A stretch of DNA of 13,378 nt from the NCBI GenBank assembly GCA_902362975.1, contig CABIYO010000060.1, forward strand, positions 1 to 13,378, read 5' to 3'. Both the position numbers and the translations under genes were made by a program. The notes beneath the pieces were generated by a model, which made no database searches, was not told where the DNA came from, and worked only from the letters and a program-made list of their open reading frames with translations. Below are positions 5,558-13,285 of the stretch, piece by piece. This DNA is from Caryophanales bacterium. Its GTDB lineage: Bacteria; Bacillota; Bacilli; Exiguobacteriales; Exiguobacteriaceae. Every line of letters begins with the position of its first letter. Within the stretch, counting starts at the first letter, position 1.

Positions 5558-6949
5558 TTACATATCAAATTCATCGTCAGGTAGAAGCGGCAAACCGACA
5601 GTGACAGTCGTTCCTTTCCCGACTTCAGAGCTGAAATGAAGGGACCCTCCATGCCGCTCGATAATGTGCTTCGCAATGGCCAAACCGAGACCGGTTCCGC
5701 CGTCTTTTCGTGTCCGTGATTTATTGACACGATAAAAGCGTTCCGTTAATTTGTCTAAATCTTCTTGCGGGATGCCTCGACCTTCGTCACGTATTTCCGT
5801 GATTGCATATCCGGTTTCGGCAAACGTCTTCACATGAATCGTCTTGCCAGCGTCCGTATATCGGAGCGCGTTGTCGAGAAGATTGCCGATGACTTGTTCG
5901 AGTCGGTCATGGTCACCGAGAATGATCAAGTCGAAGTCTAAATCCGATTCGATCGTCACGCCTTTTGCCCGGGCAATCGGTTCAAGCCGATAGAGAACGT
6001 CCTCAATCACTTGCGAGTACACGACCGGTTCTTTCGTCATCGGGTATGAGTCCCGCTCTAGCTGAGCGAGATCGAGTAAGTCCGTGACAAGGCGCTGCAG
6101 TCGGTTCGTCTCGTTCTCGATGATGTCGTAATATTGTGCCCTCGTTTTTTCGTCCAGCGTTTCATCTTGAAGCATCTCGGTATAACCGCGGATGTAGGAG
6201 AGTGGCGTGCGAAGTTCATGACTGACGTTAGCGAGAAACTCTTTACGCTGCTCTTCAACATGTCCGAGCGATTCCGCCATCGAGTTGAGCGTCTCTGCGA
6301 GTTCACCGATTTCGTCGTCGTAGACGATAGGGATGCGGTGCGAGAAATCACCTTGTGCATAGACTTGAGAGGCACGCTTCATCTGAATGAGTGGTTGGAT
6401 GATTGTGTCGATGATCTGTTTACCGAATAGGAGCAAGTTCACGATCATGAGAACGAGTAAAAACGTGATCATGAGCCGAATCGGTTGGAACGGTTCACTG
6501 ATTTTACTGAGCTCCATATACAGAATGAGCGCATTGTCGAGTTCATCGTCGCGGATGAGAGGGAACGCGGTCATCAAAATGTCGACGTCCTCGGTCGGAT
6601 GCTTACGGGTCACCGAGATGGCATATCCGTCCTGCAGTCGTTCGAGATCCTGTTGCCTTAAGAAGGTTTTACCGGAGCCGAGGGTGTCCTCTCGAACGGA
6701 GGAGAGGAACACTTTCGTCTCTGTCAATTCGTTCGTGTACGTCATACTATCGGCGAACGCGTCCGAAAAACCGTCAGCCTTATAGATGGTGACAAGTTTC
6801 TCTCCGCGATTGATGAGCAGTTCTTCTTGCGTTTGAATATAGAACTTGTCGTACAGATAAAACGTCATGATGAGAAACACGAACGCTGAGAAGAGGCTGG
6901 CTGTCCAGATGGTAATCCAAATCCGCTTCCTGATCGTGTATCGTTTCAT
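5558..6949 (-). CDS. Membrane sensor histidine kinase
   Basis: This 463-residue kinase has the classic layout. A first membrane helix (about 11-33) is followed by an extracytoplasmic sensor region (about 34-155) and a second helix (about 158-177). A HAMP linker (about 178-232) leads to the HisKA domain with phosphoacceptor His244 in FLANVSHELRTPL. The HATPase domain has the N box (NLLDNALRY, 356-364), G1 (DEGRGIP, 388-394), F box (ERFYR, 403-407) and G2 (GGTGLGLAI, 417-425). It should autophosphorylate and pass phosphate to the regulator encoded just upstream. I chose the ATG at 6949, which overlaps the regulator's TGA as ATGA and has GAGGCGA upstream. A longer reading frame from 6982 would run into the regulator gene. 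The sensor region has no domain I recognise, so the signal is unknown. The overall type is that of ResE/PhoR-like kinases. Confidence 0.93.
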   Translation of the reverse strand: MKRYTIRKRIWITIWTASLFSAFVFLIMTFYLYDKFYIQTQEELLINRGEKLVTIYKADGFSDAFADSMTYTNELTETKVFLSSVREDTLGSGKTFLRQQDLERLQDGYAISVTRKHPTEDVDILMTAFPLIRDDELDNALILYMELSKISEPFQPIRLMITFLLVLMIVNLLLFGKQIIDTIIQPLIQMKRASQVYAQGDFSHRIPIVYDDEIGELAETLNSMAESLGHVEEQRKEFLANVSHELRTPLSYIRGYTEMLQDETLDEKTRAQYYDIIENETNRLQRLVTDLLDLAQLERDSYPMTKEPVVYSQVIEDVLYRLEPIARAKGVTIESDLDFDLIILGDHDRLEQVIGNLLDNALRYTDAGKTIHVKTFAETGYAITEIRDEGRGIPQEDLDKLTERFYRVNKSRTRKDGGTGLGLAIAKHIIERHGGSLHFSSEVGKGTTVTVGLPLLPDDEFDM

Positions 6950-7635
6950 CCGTTCGCCTCGAATTTGTAGCCAATTCCCCAAACGGTCTGGATATAACCG
7001 CCCGCCTCGCCGAGTTTCAGGCGCAGCGTCTTGATGTGAGTATCAACCGTGCGAAGGTTACCGTGGTACTCTGTACCCCAAATTTGATCGAGCAATTGCT
7101 CACGGGAGAATACTTTCTCGACGTTCGTGATGAACAGGTAGAGCAAATCAAACTCTTTTCGTGTCAAGTTGACGGTCTTCCCTTTCACACTGACGGTACG
7201 TCCTTCGATATCGATTGAGAGGACTCCGACATCAAACGTCGCTTCTTGTTCTTTTGAGAAGCTGTGCGTGCGACGGAGCGTCGCTTCGATTCGTGCGAGT
7301 AATTCACGTGGGCTAAACGGTTTCGTGATGTAATCGTCTGCCCCGATTTTGAGGCCGTGAATGCGGTCGAGCTCTTCTGAGCGTGCCGTCAACAGGATGA
7401 TGGGTACGTTTGAGAACTCACGGATGCGCATGCAGGCCGTCAATCCATCGAGTTCCGGCATCATCACGTCAAGTAAGACGAGATGGAACGTCTCTTCTTT
7501 CAAGCGTTCGATCGCTTCAAGGCCGTTTGAGGCGGTGACCGTCTCGTACCCTTCTTTTTCTAAATTTGATACAAGTAAATCGCGCATTTGTTCTTCGTCG
7601 TCGGTCACGAGGATACGAAACATTGATTCTGACAT
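6946..7635 (-). CDS. OmpR-family response regulator
   Basis: This 229-residue regulator has an N-terminal receiver domain (about 6-120). It shows the acidic pocket Asp12/Asp13, phosphoacceptor Asp56 in LLDVMMPELDG, the switch Thr83 and Lys105 in ITKPFSP. A C-terminal winged-helix DNA-binding domain (about 133-227) has LTRKEFDLLYLF, the recognition-helix region RTVDTHIKTLRLKL and the terminal VWGIGYKF hairpin. It binds DNA when phosphorylated by the kinase encoded next, with which it overlaps by four bases. The ATG at 7635 has AAAGGAGA upstream; an internal ATG four codons later has no ribosome site. A promoter is visible about 80-105 bases upstream. The pair is not named because OmpR-type systems are too similar to assign without a search. 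Confidence 0.94.
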   Translation of the reverse strand: MSESMFRILVTDDEEQMRDLLVSNLEKEGYETVTASNGLEAIERLKEETFHLVLLDVMMPELDGLTACMRIREFSNVPIILLTARSEELDRIHGLKIGADDYITKPFSPRELLARIEATLRRTHSFSKEQEATFDVGVLSIDIEGRTVSVKGKTVNLTRKEFDLLYLFITNVEKVFSREQLLDQIWGTEYHGNLRTVDTHIKTLRLKLGEAGGYIQTVWGIGYKFEANG

Positions 7636-7712
7636 ATGCCATTCTCCTTTGCAAAACGGTTAACGGGAGTTGTGATAAATCCCTCATACTTCTATCATAC
7701 CTATCTCTTCGA

Positions 7713-7741
7713 ATTAGAACAGATTTATTCGGCTCCGACAA
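7713..7741 (-). promoter_or_regulatory. Promoter of the two-component operon
   Basis: On the minus strand a -35 TTGTCG (7741-7736) and a -10 TCTAAT (7718-7713, one mismatch to TATAAT) are 17 bases apart. This would give a leader of about 70 bases before the response regulator. TATGAT just downstream is a second possible -10 without a good -35. The acetyltransferase terminator lies upstream, so the two-component pair needs its own promoter. Confidence 0.5.
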
Positions 7742-7779
7742 GTTCCCTCCATCAAATCCACACAAAAATGCCACAAAAA

Positions 7780-7804
7780 AGCCAATTCTTTGACAGAATT
7801 GGCT
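7780..7804 (-). terminator. Terminator of the acetyltransferase gene
   Basis: On the minus strand AGCCAATTCT (7804-7795) pairs perfectly with AGAATTGGCT (7789-7780) around a 5-base loop and is followed by TTTTTT. It starts at the TGA of the acetyltransferase gene (7804-7806). This is a standard Rho-independent terminator that separates this gene from the two-component operon. Confidence 0.85.
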
Positions 7805-8370
7805 CATGCTTCGAGTTGTGCCTCGTATGGCACTTCGTATTCCGGGACGTGCAGGGCATGCAAGTATAGTTGGAAGCTCGACTTGGATACCTCGTATAAA
7901 ACATACTCCACGTCACCTTGATTGATCTCCGCGAGCAGTTCAGAGCGGATCTCATTCGCGCAAAACGCGTACGGGAGCTTCTCTGCTGCCGCAATCGATC
8001 GTTCATTCGATTTACGGATTTTTAAAAATACACTCTCAATATCAAGCTCGAAGAACAGTTCTGAGAAGAACGCCTCTTTCGCCACTTGATTATAACCTTT
8101 GCCGTGATACGGCTTGCCAAGCCACGTGCCGAGGAATCCATAGCCGGATTCGACATCGAACAAGCTGATCGTCCCAATCGGGGTGCCATACTCGTTCGTG
8201 ATGGTACGTGAGATGATATTTCCTTGCTCTTCTAGCTCGATGATTTGCTTCGTGCTAAATAAAAACTCGTCAAAATGGACCGTCTTTTGACGGACATACG
8301 GAAAGACATCTGGGTGTTGCATCAGTTCGAACAACTCCGCGCAGTCGGTGAGCTCACGAAATTTGAGCAC
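7804..8370 (-). CDS. GNAT-family N-acetyltransferase
   Basis: This 188-residue protein has the GNAT fold pattern of the RimJ/RimL (Acetyltransf_3) type. It has an N-terminal LKFRELTDCAELFELM helix region, the strand GTISLFDV (66-73), and the acetyl-CoA pyrophosphate loop WLGKPYHGKGYN (83-94) followed by the helix QVAKEAFF. The late motif SNERSIAAAEKL (121-132) follows, where Asn122 and Ser125 are typical of the family. It should move an acetyl group from acetyl-CoA to an amine on a small molecule or protein; the substrate is unknown. Translation starts at GTG, with AGGAGGAGG (about 8380-8388) upstream; a nearer ATG runs straight into a stop. It is a monocistronic gene with its own terminator and a long leader. 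The C-terminal part after about 165 is less typical of the family. Confidence 0.85.
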   Translation of the reverse strand: MLKFRELTDCAELFELMQHPDVFPYVRQKTVHFDEFLFSTKQIIELEEQGNIISRTITNEYGTPIGTISLFDVESGYGFLGTWLGKPYHGKGYNQVAKEAFFSELFFELDIESVFLKIRKSNERSIAAAEKLPYAFCANEIRSELLAEINQGDVEYVLYEVSKSSFQLYLHALHVPEYEVPYEAQLEA

Positions 8371-8386
8371 CTTTACATTCCTCCTC

Positions 8387-8425
8387 CTATTTCAGACCGC
8401 TGAAGAATAGTCGTAACGAAAGCAT
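8387..8425 (-). promoter_or_regulatory. Possible 12-codon leader peptide and hairpins
   Basis: In the leader of the acetyltransferase gene, an ATG at 8425 opens a 12-codon frame, MLSLRLFFSGLK, whose TAG (8389-8387) touches the downstream AGGAGGAGG ribosome site. A short stem TTCAG/CTGAA (8391-8404) lies within its last codons, and a second stem, CGAAGC/GCTTTCG with a bulge, surrounds its start. Such an arrangement recalls the translational attenuators of resistance genes. The peptide's own ribosome site (AGAAG) is weak, and a chance frame of this length is quite possible. Confidence 0.3.
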
Positions 8426-8479
8426 ACTTCTGGCTTCGCTGTTCGAACCGCCTTGGCTGCTTTATGAAGTTACAAGATA

Positions 8480-8512
8480 ATTTTATATAGTATTTTTAAA
8501 AAAGCAAGTAAA
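8480..8512 (-). promoter_or_regulatory. AT-rich promoter region of the acetyltransferase
   Basis: This AT-rich block stands out from the moderate GC content of its surroundings. On the minus strand it offers TTTACT (8512-8507), 17 bases, TATATA (8489-8484). It also offers TTGCTT (8507-8502), 16 bases, TAAAAT (8485-8480). Either would start a leader of about 100 bases before the GTG start. The rest of the 8371-8547 gap shows nothing else I can name, and no hairpin terminator follows the amidohydrolase gene. Confidence 0.4.
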
Positions 8513-8547
8513 TTATGCGTAAAAACCCTTATGAAAAATAATGAAAA

Positions 8548-9702
8548 TTACTCGACCTCATGATGGGTTTCAGCACGACCCGTTTTGTACACGACTTCAC
8601 CGTTCACAATGGTCATAATCGGCTTCGATAAGTAGTCGAGCGGGAAGTGACTCCAAAGCACCAAATCGGCATCTTTTCCGACTTCGAGAGAGCCGATTCG
8701 GTCAGCGACACCTAGTGATTCAGCCGGATTGATGGTGATTCCGCGTAACGCGATGTCGACAGGCAGTCCTTCACGTGCTGCAAGTCCGGCGCACAAGTTC
8801 AAATATTGGACCGGCGTGTACGGATGGTCGGTCGTGATGGAGACGATCATGCCGTGCTCATGGAGAATGCGATACGTCTCCCACGTCTTGTTCTGAAGTT
8901 CGATTTTAGATTTTCGAGTAAACGTCGGTCCGACGGTGACATGTTTCACACCGAGTTCTTGTAATTTTTCAACGACGAGATGACCTTCTGTACAATGCTC
9001 GATGCGATAGTCGAGATCGAACTCTTGGGCAAAACGAACGACAGATAAAATGTCGTCGGCGCGGTGTGCATGCACGCGAATCGGCATCTCTCGGTCGAGG
9101 GCAAGTTGAATCATCTGGCTGCCGAACGTTCCGATCGTTTTGGTCGACCCGACGGTACGGAACGCTTCACGAAGTAACCCCATAATCCCCATCCGCGTCA
9201 AATCACCGGTTTTTCCCATACTATGAATCCGTTTCGGGTTTTCGCCGAGTGCCATCTTCAGTCCGGCATAACGACGGACGATCATGTCGTCAATATAGCG
9301 ACCGTGTGTTTTGATGACACTGGTCACACCACCGATGACGTTCATACTTCCCGGCATGACTTGAACGGCGGTCACGCCTGCCATCAGCGCTTCTTGAAAT
9401 CCTTCGTCAATGGGGTATACCCCGTCGATCGCACGAGCATGAGGCGTCATCGCTTCGACCGTTTCATTGGCGTCGTTTCCGACAGAGCCGGTTCCTTCAT
9501 CATATAATCCGAGGTGGGTGTGAGCATCGATGAAGCCGGGAAATAAAAAGTTTCCTTCGGCTTCAATGACATGCTCCCCGTCAGTCGGTTCAAGTAAATC
9601 GGACATTTCGACGATTTTCCCGTCCCGAACACGGAGGTCTCCGTAAAAATGGGGGGCAGTGATGGGGTAAATGTGGGCATTTCGAATTAGTAAGTGACTC
9701 AC
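8548..9702 (-). CDS. Metal-dependent amidohydrolase
   Basis: This 384-residue member of the amidohydrolase superfamily (imidazolonepropionase/adenine deaminase-like, cytosolic) has a TIM barrel flanked by a small beta domain. It carries HxH at His61 and His63 (PGFIDAHTHLGL) and Lys149 in GLKMALGENP, in the position of the bridging lysine of the group. His211 and His213 lie in VHAHRADD, His236 in EHCTEGH, and Asp292 in TTDHPYTP is the likely catalytic acid. The N-terminal LLIRNAHIYPIT and C-terminal GSLEVGKDADLVLW...VNGEVVYKTG form the beta sandwich. It hydrolyses a C-N bond in a substrate I cannot identify. The GTG start has AAGGAG (9711-9716) upstream, overlapping the stop codon of the preceding epimerase-like gene, 12 bases away, so the two form an operon. 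All metal ligands are present. Confidence 0.88.
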   Translation of the reverse strand: MSHLLIRNAHIYPITAPHFYGDLRVRDGKIVEMSDLLEPTDGEHVIEAEGNFLFPGFIDAHTHLGLYDEGTGSVGNDANETVEAMTPHARAIDGVYPIDEGFQEALMAGVTAVQVMPGSMNVIGGVTSVIKTHGRYIDDMIVRRYAGLKMALGENPKRIHSMGKTGDLTRMGIMGLLREAFRTVGSTKTIGTFGSQMIQLALDREMPIRVHAHRADDILSVVRFAQEFDLDYRIEHCTEGHLVVEKLQELGVKHVTVGPTFTRKSKIELQNKTWETYRILHEHGMIVSITTDHPYTPVQYLNLCAGLAAREGLPVDIALRGITINPAESLGVADRIGSLEVGKDADLVLWSHFPLDYLSKPIMTIVNGEVVYKTGRAETHHEVE

Positions 9703-9714
9703 AATTCATTCTCC

Positions 9715-10623
9715 TTAAACATCTTGTAGTAGTTGTGTTAGGGCCGGTTCCAATGTTTCATAGCGGAAGTCGAAACCATGTTGAAGTGCCTTCGTCGGAA
9801 CGACTTTCGCTCCTTCTAGGACGATGACGCTCTTTTCGCCGAGGGCGAGTTGCATCATTGGGGCAGGTGCCGGAATCCAGTGAGGACGATGCATCACGTT
9901 CGCAATCGTCTTCCCGAACTCATTCATCGTCACCGGTGTAGGTGCAGTGCCGTTGACGGGTCCTTCAATGGAATCAGTCTCGATGACATGCACGAACAAG
10001 CGGACGAGGTCGTCTAAATGAATCCAAGGAACCCATTGCTCTCCTGATCCAATTTTACCACCGACCCCGAACCGATAGGGGAGTTTCATTAATGGGAAGG
10101 CACCGCCATCATTCGATAAGACGACGCCGGTGCGCATCGTCACAAGGCGAACACCTAAATCACGAATGGGTTCTGCTTCTTGTTCCCAGAGGACACAGAC
10201 ATTCCCGAGGAAATTAGTCCGTGTCGGCAATGGTGTTTCTTCGGAATACGTGATGGAACGATCTTCACCGTATATACCGATGGCCGATCCGCTTATGACG
10301 ACCTGTGGCTTTTGTTTCAACTGTTGAATAATTCGGACGACTTCCTTCGTCCCTTCGATTCGACTTTGAAGGATGGCTTGTTTCTGTTTGTGTGTCCATC
10401 GCCCGTCGTTGATTGAGGCGCCGGCCAAATGAATGAACGCATCTGTTCCTTCGAGTTCCTCTTCTGGTTTACTATTCGGTGTCAACCATTCGATAAACGA
10501 TACCCCGCGATGGCGGGGACGTGGATGACGTGTCAACACGACGACTTGATGTCCGGCGTCGGCCAGTGCACGAACGAGTGGTTGACCGATGAGCCCAGTT
10601 CCACCGGTGATTGCGATTTTCAT
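9715..10623 (-). CDS. yfhF: TIGR01777-family epimerase-like protein (YfhF)
   Basis: This 302-residue protein is an atypical extended SDR (NAD-dependent epimerase/dehydratase fold). The N-terminal Rossmann motif ITGGTGLIG (5-13) binds NAD(P). FIHLAGASI (63-71) and VISGSAIGIYGE (109-120, with Tyr118) match the family. The usual YxxxK is not intact, because WEQEA occupies the place where the lysine helix would be. The C-terminal DUF1731 segment (about 253-299, starting APMMQLALGEKSVIVLEGAKV) is the mark of TIGR01777 proteins. The reaction is not known for the family. GGAGGGAA precedes the ATG. It leads a minus-strand operon with the amidohydrolase and diverges from recX, as Bacillus yfhF also neighbours recX. 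In the 124-145 bases between them I see no convincing promoter, only a 6-bp GGGTAT/ATACCC inverted repeat (about 10660-10692). Confidence 0.88.
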   Translation of the reverse strand: MKIAITGGTGLIGQPLVRALADAGHQVVVLTRHPRPRHRGVSFIEWLTPNSKPEEELEGTDAFIHLAGASINDGRWTHKQKQAILQSRIEGTKEVVRIIQQLKQKPQVVISGSAIGIYGEDRSITYSEETPLPTRTNFLGNVCVLWEQEAEPIRDLGVRLVTMRTGVVLSNDGGAFPLMKLPYRFGVGGKIGSGEQWVPWIHLDDLVRLFVHVIETDSIEGPVNGTAPTPVTMNEFGKTIANVMHRPHWIPAPAPMMQLALGEKSVIVLEGAKVVPTKALQHGFDFRYETLEPALTQLLQDV

Positions 10624-10768
10624 GAAATTCCCTCCAATATCATGTGTTGTTTCTAAAATGGGTATAAGTCAGTATATCCAGATGAATACCCTTTCTTCTA
10701 ACTTATCAAAAATCCTCTACGTTTCTTGAACGTGATATGTTAGAAACATGGAATGGAGGGGAGTCGTT

Positions 10769-11581
10769 GTGAAAATTGCGAAGTTCACGGCCCAGAAGAA
10801 GAACCAAGACCGACTGAACGTCTTCATCGAACGGGAGGGGAAAGAGGAGTTTGCGTTCGCCATCGATGTCGACGTATTCATCAAGTACGGGCTCACAAAA
10901 GGGATGGAGCTCGAAGACGATTTTGTGCAAAACGTCCTTGAGGCGGAAGAAGCTCAGAAAGCCTATAAGTTGGCCATCAATTATTTATCGTATCGAATGC
11001 GTGCCATCTCAGAGGTAAGGGACTATCTCGTGAAGAAAGAGTTAAGTGACTCTGCTATCAAACATGCCATCACGCGACTAATCGAGCAGCGTTATTTGAA
11101 TGATGAGGAGTTCGCAAAAGCGTATGTCCAAACGAAATTCAACACGAGTCCAAGTGGACCAATCAAAATCAAACGCGAGCTCGAACAGCTCCGAATCCCA
11201 ACGGACGTTGTTGAATCCGTATTAGAATCAATCTCACACGAAGATCTCGTCGAGAAGGCTGGAAAGTTCGTGAAAAGGAAACAACTGGAAACGAATCGTC
11301 GTTCTGCCACAGAAGTGCAACAAAGAATTCAACAAACCCTGATGCAAAGGGGGTTTACCTTTGATATTATTTCAGAGGCGATTCAAACTTTTTGGGAAGA
11401 AGAGGACGAAGATGTCGAGGTTGCGGCATGTCTGAAACAGGCTGAGAAGTTGAGTCGGAAGTTCAGCGGATACGACGCGTTCGAACGCAAACAGCGCATG
11501 AAGATGCAACTTCGGCGCAAAGGATTTCCGTATGATGTGATTGAACGTACGTTAGATCGAATCGCTGAAGAAGAATCGTGA
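10769..11581 (+). CDS. recX: Recombination regulator RecX
   Basis: This 270-residue protein modulates RecA filaments and so tunes recombination and the SOS response. It shows the RecX repeat pattern: a short N-terminal domain (KIAKFTAQKKNQDRLNVFI), then three-helix repeats. The first has the diagnostic NYLSYRMRAISEVRDYL (71-87), followed by VIEQRYLNDEEFAKAYV-like (RLIEQRYLNDEEFAKAYV, 103-120) and KIKRELEQLRI (133-143). Further repeats include QQRIQQTLMQRGF and KMQLRRKGFPYDVIERTL near the end. The length fits the Bacillus protein (264). I chose the GTG at 10769, just after GGAGGGGAG (10755-10763). An in-frame ATG 21 bases upstream would include the ribosome site in the gene. It diverges from yfhF and is followed after 48 bases by the lactate permease without a terminator. 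No clear LexA box was found upstream. Confidence 0.92.
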   Translation: MKIAKFTAQKKNQDRLNVFIEREGKEEFAFAIDVDVFIKYGLTKGMELEDDFVQNVLEAEEAQKAYKLAINYLSYRMRAISEVRDYLVKKELSDSAIKHAITRLIEQRYLNDEEFAKAYVQTKFNTSPSGPIKIKRELEQLRIPTDVVESVLESISHEDLVEKAGKFVKRKQLETNRRSATEVQQRIQQTLMQRGFTFDIISEAIQTFWEEEDEDVEVAACLKQAEKLSRKFSGYDAFERKQRMKMQLRRKGFPYDVIERTLDRIAEEES

Positions 11582-11629
11582 TGGGACATTTGTTTACGGT
11601 AGGGGAAAAAACGAAAAGGTGGGTCTACA

Positions 11630-13285
11630 TTGACAATTTTAGAATGGATTACAGCACTGACACCGATTGTGGCCGTGCTCATCTTATTGGTCATTATGCG
11701 TTTACCTGCATCGGTAGCCATGCCCTTGTCACTTGTGACGACGGCGATTTTAGCGTTCTTCGTCTGGCAATTGGATGCGACACGAATTATGGCGGCGACA
11801 TTACAAGGGCTTGTCATCGCCGTCACGACAGTATGGATTGTCTACGGGGCAATCGGAATGATGAATACGATGAAAGAAGGGGGTGGGATGAACGCAATTC
11901 GTTCCGGATTCGTCAACATCACACCCGACCCTCGAATTCAAGTTTTGATTGTCGGATGGTTATTCGTTTCATTTATTGAAGGCGCATCTGGATTCGGGAC
12001 GCCTGCAACGGTTGCAGCACCGCTCTTGATCGCACTCGGGTTTCCACCGATTGCCGCCGTTGTCATCGCGCTATCTGCAGACGTGTCGGCTGTGACATTT
12101 GGTGCGGTCGGGACACCTGCACTCATCGGGATCGGGAACGGCCTATCTTTAGATGTGAGCCAACCTGAATCGATTGCCTTCTTGACAGAGGTCGTCTTGC
12201 AGACGGTGTTGATCGATATGGTGGTCGGTCTATTCATCCCGTTCATTTTGATTTTGATGTTGACGCGGTTCTTCAGTAAAGAGAAGTCGATAAAACCCGC
12301 ACTTGAGGTATTTCCGATTGCGATTGTGGCGGCATTGTTATACAGCGTACCTGCGTACATTTGGACACTCATCCTCGGATTTGAGTTCGGTGGCATGCTA
12401 GGTAGTTTAACCGGTCTGGTCATCCTCGTGGCCATGGCTCGTAAAGGCATTCTCATGCCGAAACGCGTCTGGACGTTTGATGGATATGTGGATGAGCTAG
12501 AACCATCTGCTGAAAAAGTGACGCTCAAATCAACCACACGAGAATTGCCACAGTGGAAGGCGTGGGCACCTTATCTTATTTTGACGATTTTCTTAGTGCT
12601 CACCCGTACTGTCCCATTTTTAAACGAACTCGCTCGCAGTGTCCGAATCAATCTCCCGGACATCCTCGGGGTAGAAGGGGTTTCGACGTCTTGGGAACCA
12701 TTTTATTCACCAGGTTTTATGTTTATCCTGACAATGATTGCGACCTTCTTCTTACACAACATGAGTTGGTCACAAGTGACATCTGTGTTTAAGGCGACAA
12801 CACTTGGAGTCGTCGGGACGGCCATCACGTTAGCGGCATCGGTTCCGATGGTTCGTATATTCATCCACTCTGAAAATGGTGGTGCCGGACTCGCTTCGAT
12901 GCCGGTCGAACTCGCGACGGCGGCTGCCGACACGTTCGGCGGAGTATGGCCACTTGTCGCTCCATGGATCGGGGCCCTTGGAGCCTTCGTCTCAGGGTCG
13001 GCGACGTTTTCGAACATGATGTTCTCGAGTTTGACGACAAACGTTGCGGATTCTGTTGGACTCAATGAAACGCTCGCTTTATCGATGCAGATGGCAGGGG
13101 CGAACGCAGGGAACATGATCTGTGTGTTGAACGTCGTAGCCGTTGCCTCGGTTGCCGGGTTGCTCGGCAAGGAAGGGACTATCATCCGTTATACGTTCAT
13201 GCCGATGATTTACTACGTGACGGCGACGGGGGTCATTGGTCTCATTTTAGGCATGTTTTTCTTAAACGACGGTTTGTCAAATTAA
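11630..13285 (+). CDS. L-lactate permease, LctP family
   Basis: This 551-residue, very hydrophobic protein has about 12-14 membrane helices and belongs to the LctP lactate/glycolate permease family (proton symport of L-lactate across the cytoplasmic membrane). The family signature [17 protein letters not shown] (117-133) is present. It is followed by [19 protein letters not shown] and [11 protein letters not shown] (157-167). Late parts show [13 protein letters not shown] and [22 protein letters not shown], also typical. The length lies within the usual 530-570. Translation starts at TTG with AAAGGTGGG (about 11615-11623) at good spacing, 48 bases after recX. The 3' end is odd: the last residues GLSN and the TAA lie in what looks like the end of an IS30 element, whose transposase overlaps on the other strand. 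The natural C-terminus may have been slightly changed. No terminator is visible. Confidence 0.9.
   Translation: MTILEWITALTPIVAVLILLVIMRLPASVAMPLSLVTTAILAFFVWQLDATRIMAATLQGLVIAVTTVWIVYGAIGMMNTMKEGGGMNAIRSGFVNITPDPRIQVLIVGWLFVSFIEGASGFGTPATVAAPLLIALGFPPIAAVVIALSADVSAVTFGAVGTPALIGIGNGLSLDVSQPESIAFLTEVVLQTVLIDMVVGLFIPFILILMLTRFFSKEKSIKPALEVFPIAIVAALLYSVPAYIWTLILGFEFGGMLGSLTGLVILVAMARKGILMPKRVWTFDGYVDELEPSAEKVTLKSTTRELPQWKAWAPYLILTIFLVLTRTVPFLNELARSVRINLPDILGVEGVSTSWEPFYSPGFMFILTMIATFFLHNMSWSQVTSVFKATTLGVVGTAITLAASVPMVRIFIHSENGGAGLASMPVELATAAADTFGGVWPLVAPWIGALGAFVSGSATFSNMMFSSLTTNVADSVGLNETLALSMQMAGANAGNMICVLNVVAVASVAGLLGKEGTIIRYTFMPMIYYVTATGVIGLILGMFFLNDGLSN

Noticed and set aside
10715..10745. 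LexA (DinR) box before recX
   Set aside because: GAAC and GTT occur near each other, but the spacing is seven bases instead of four and the outer bases do not match, so SOS control of recX is not supported.
11578..11979. Plus-strand frame overlapping the recX stop and the permease start
   Set aside because: It is out of frame with the permease, whose own start has a good ribosome site and whose product is clearly recognisable. The overlapping product matches nothing I know.
11938..12537. Long minus-strand open frame of about 199 codons
   Set aside because: It lies fully inside the lactate permease gene, has a low-complexity Ser/Thr/Pro/Asn-rich product with no family pattern, and has no ribosome site. 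It is a shadow of the real gene, as is the similar frame at 12703-13185.
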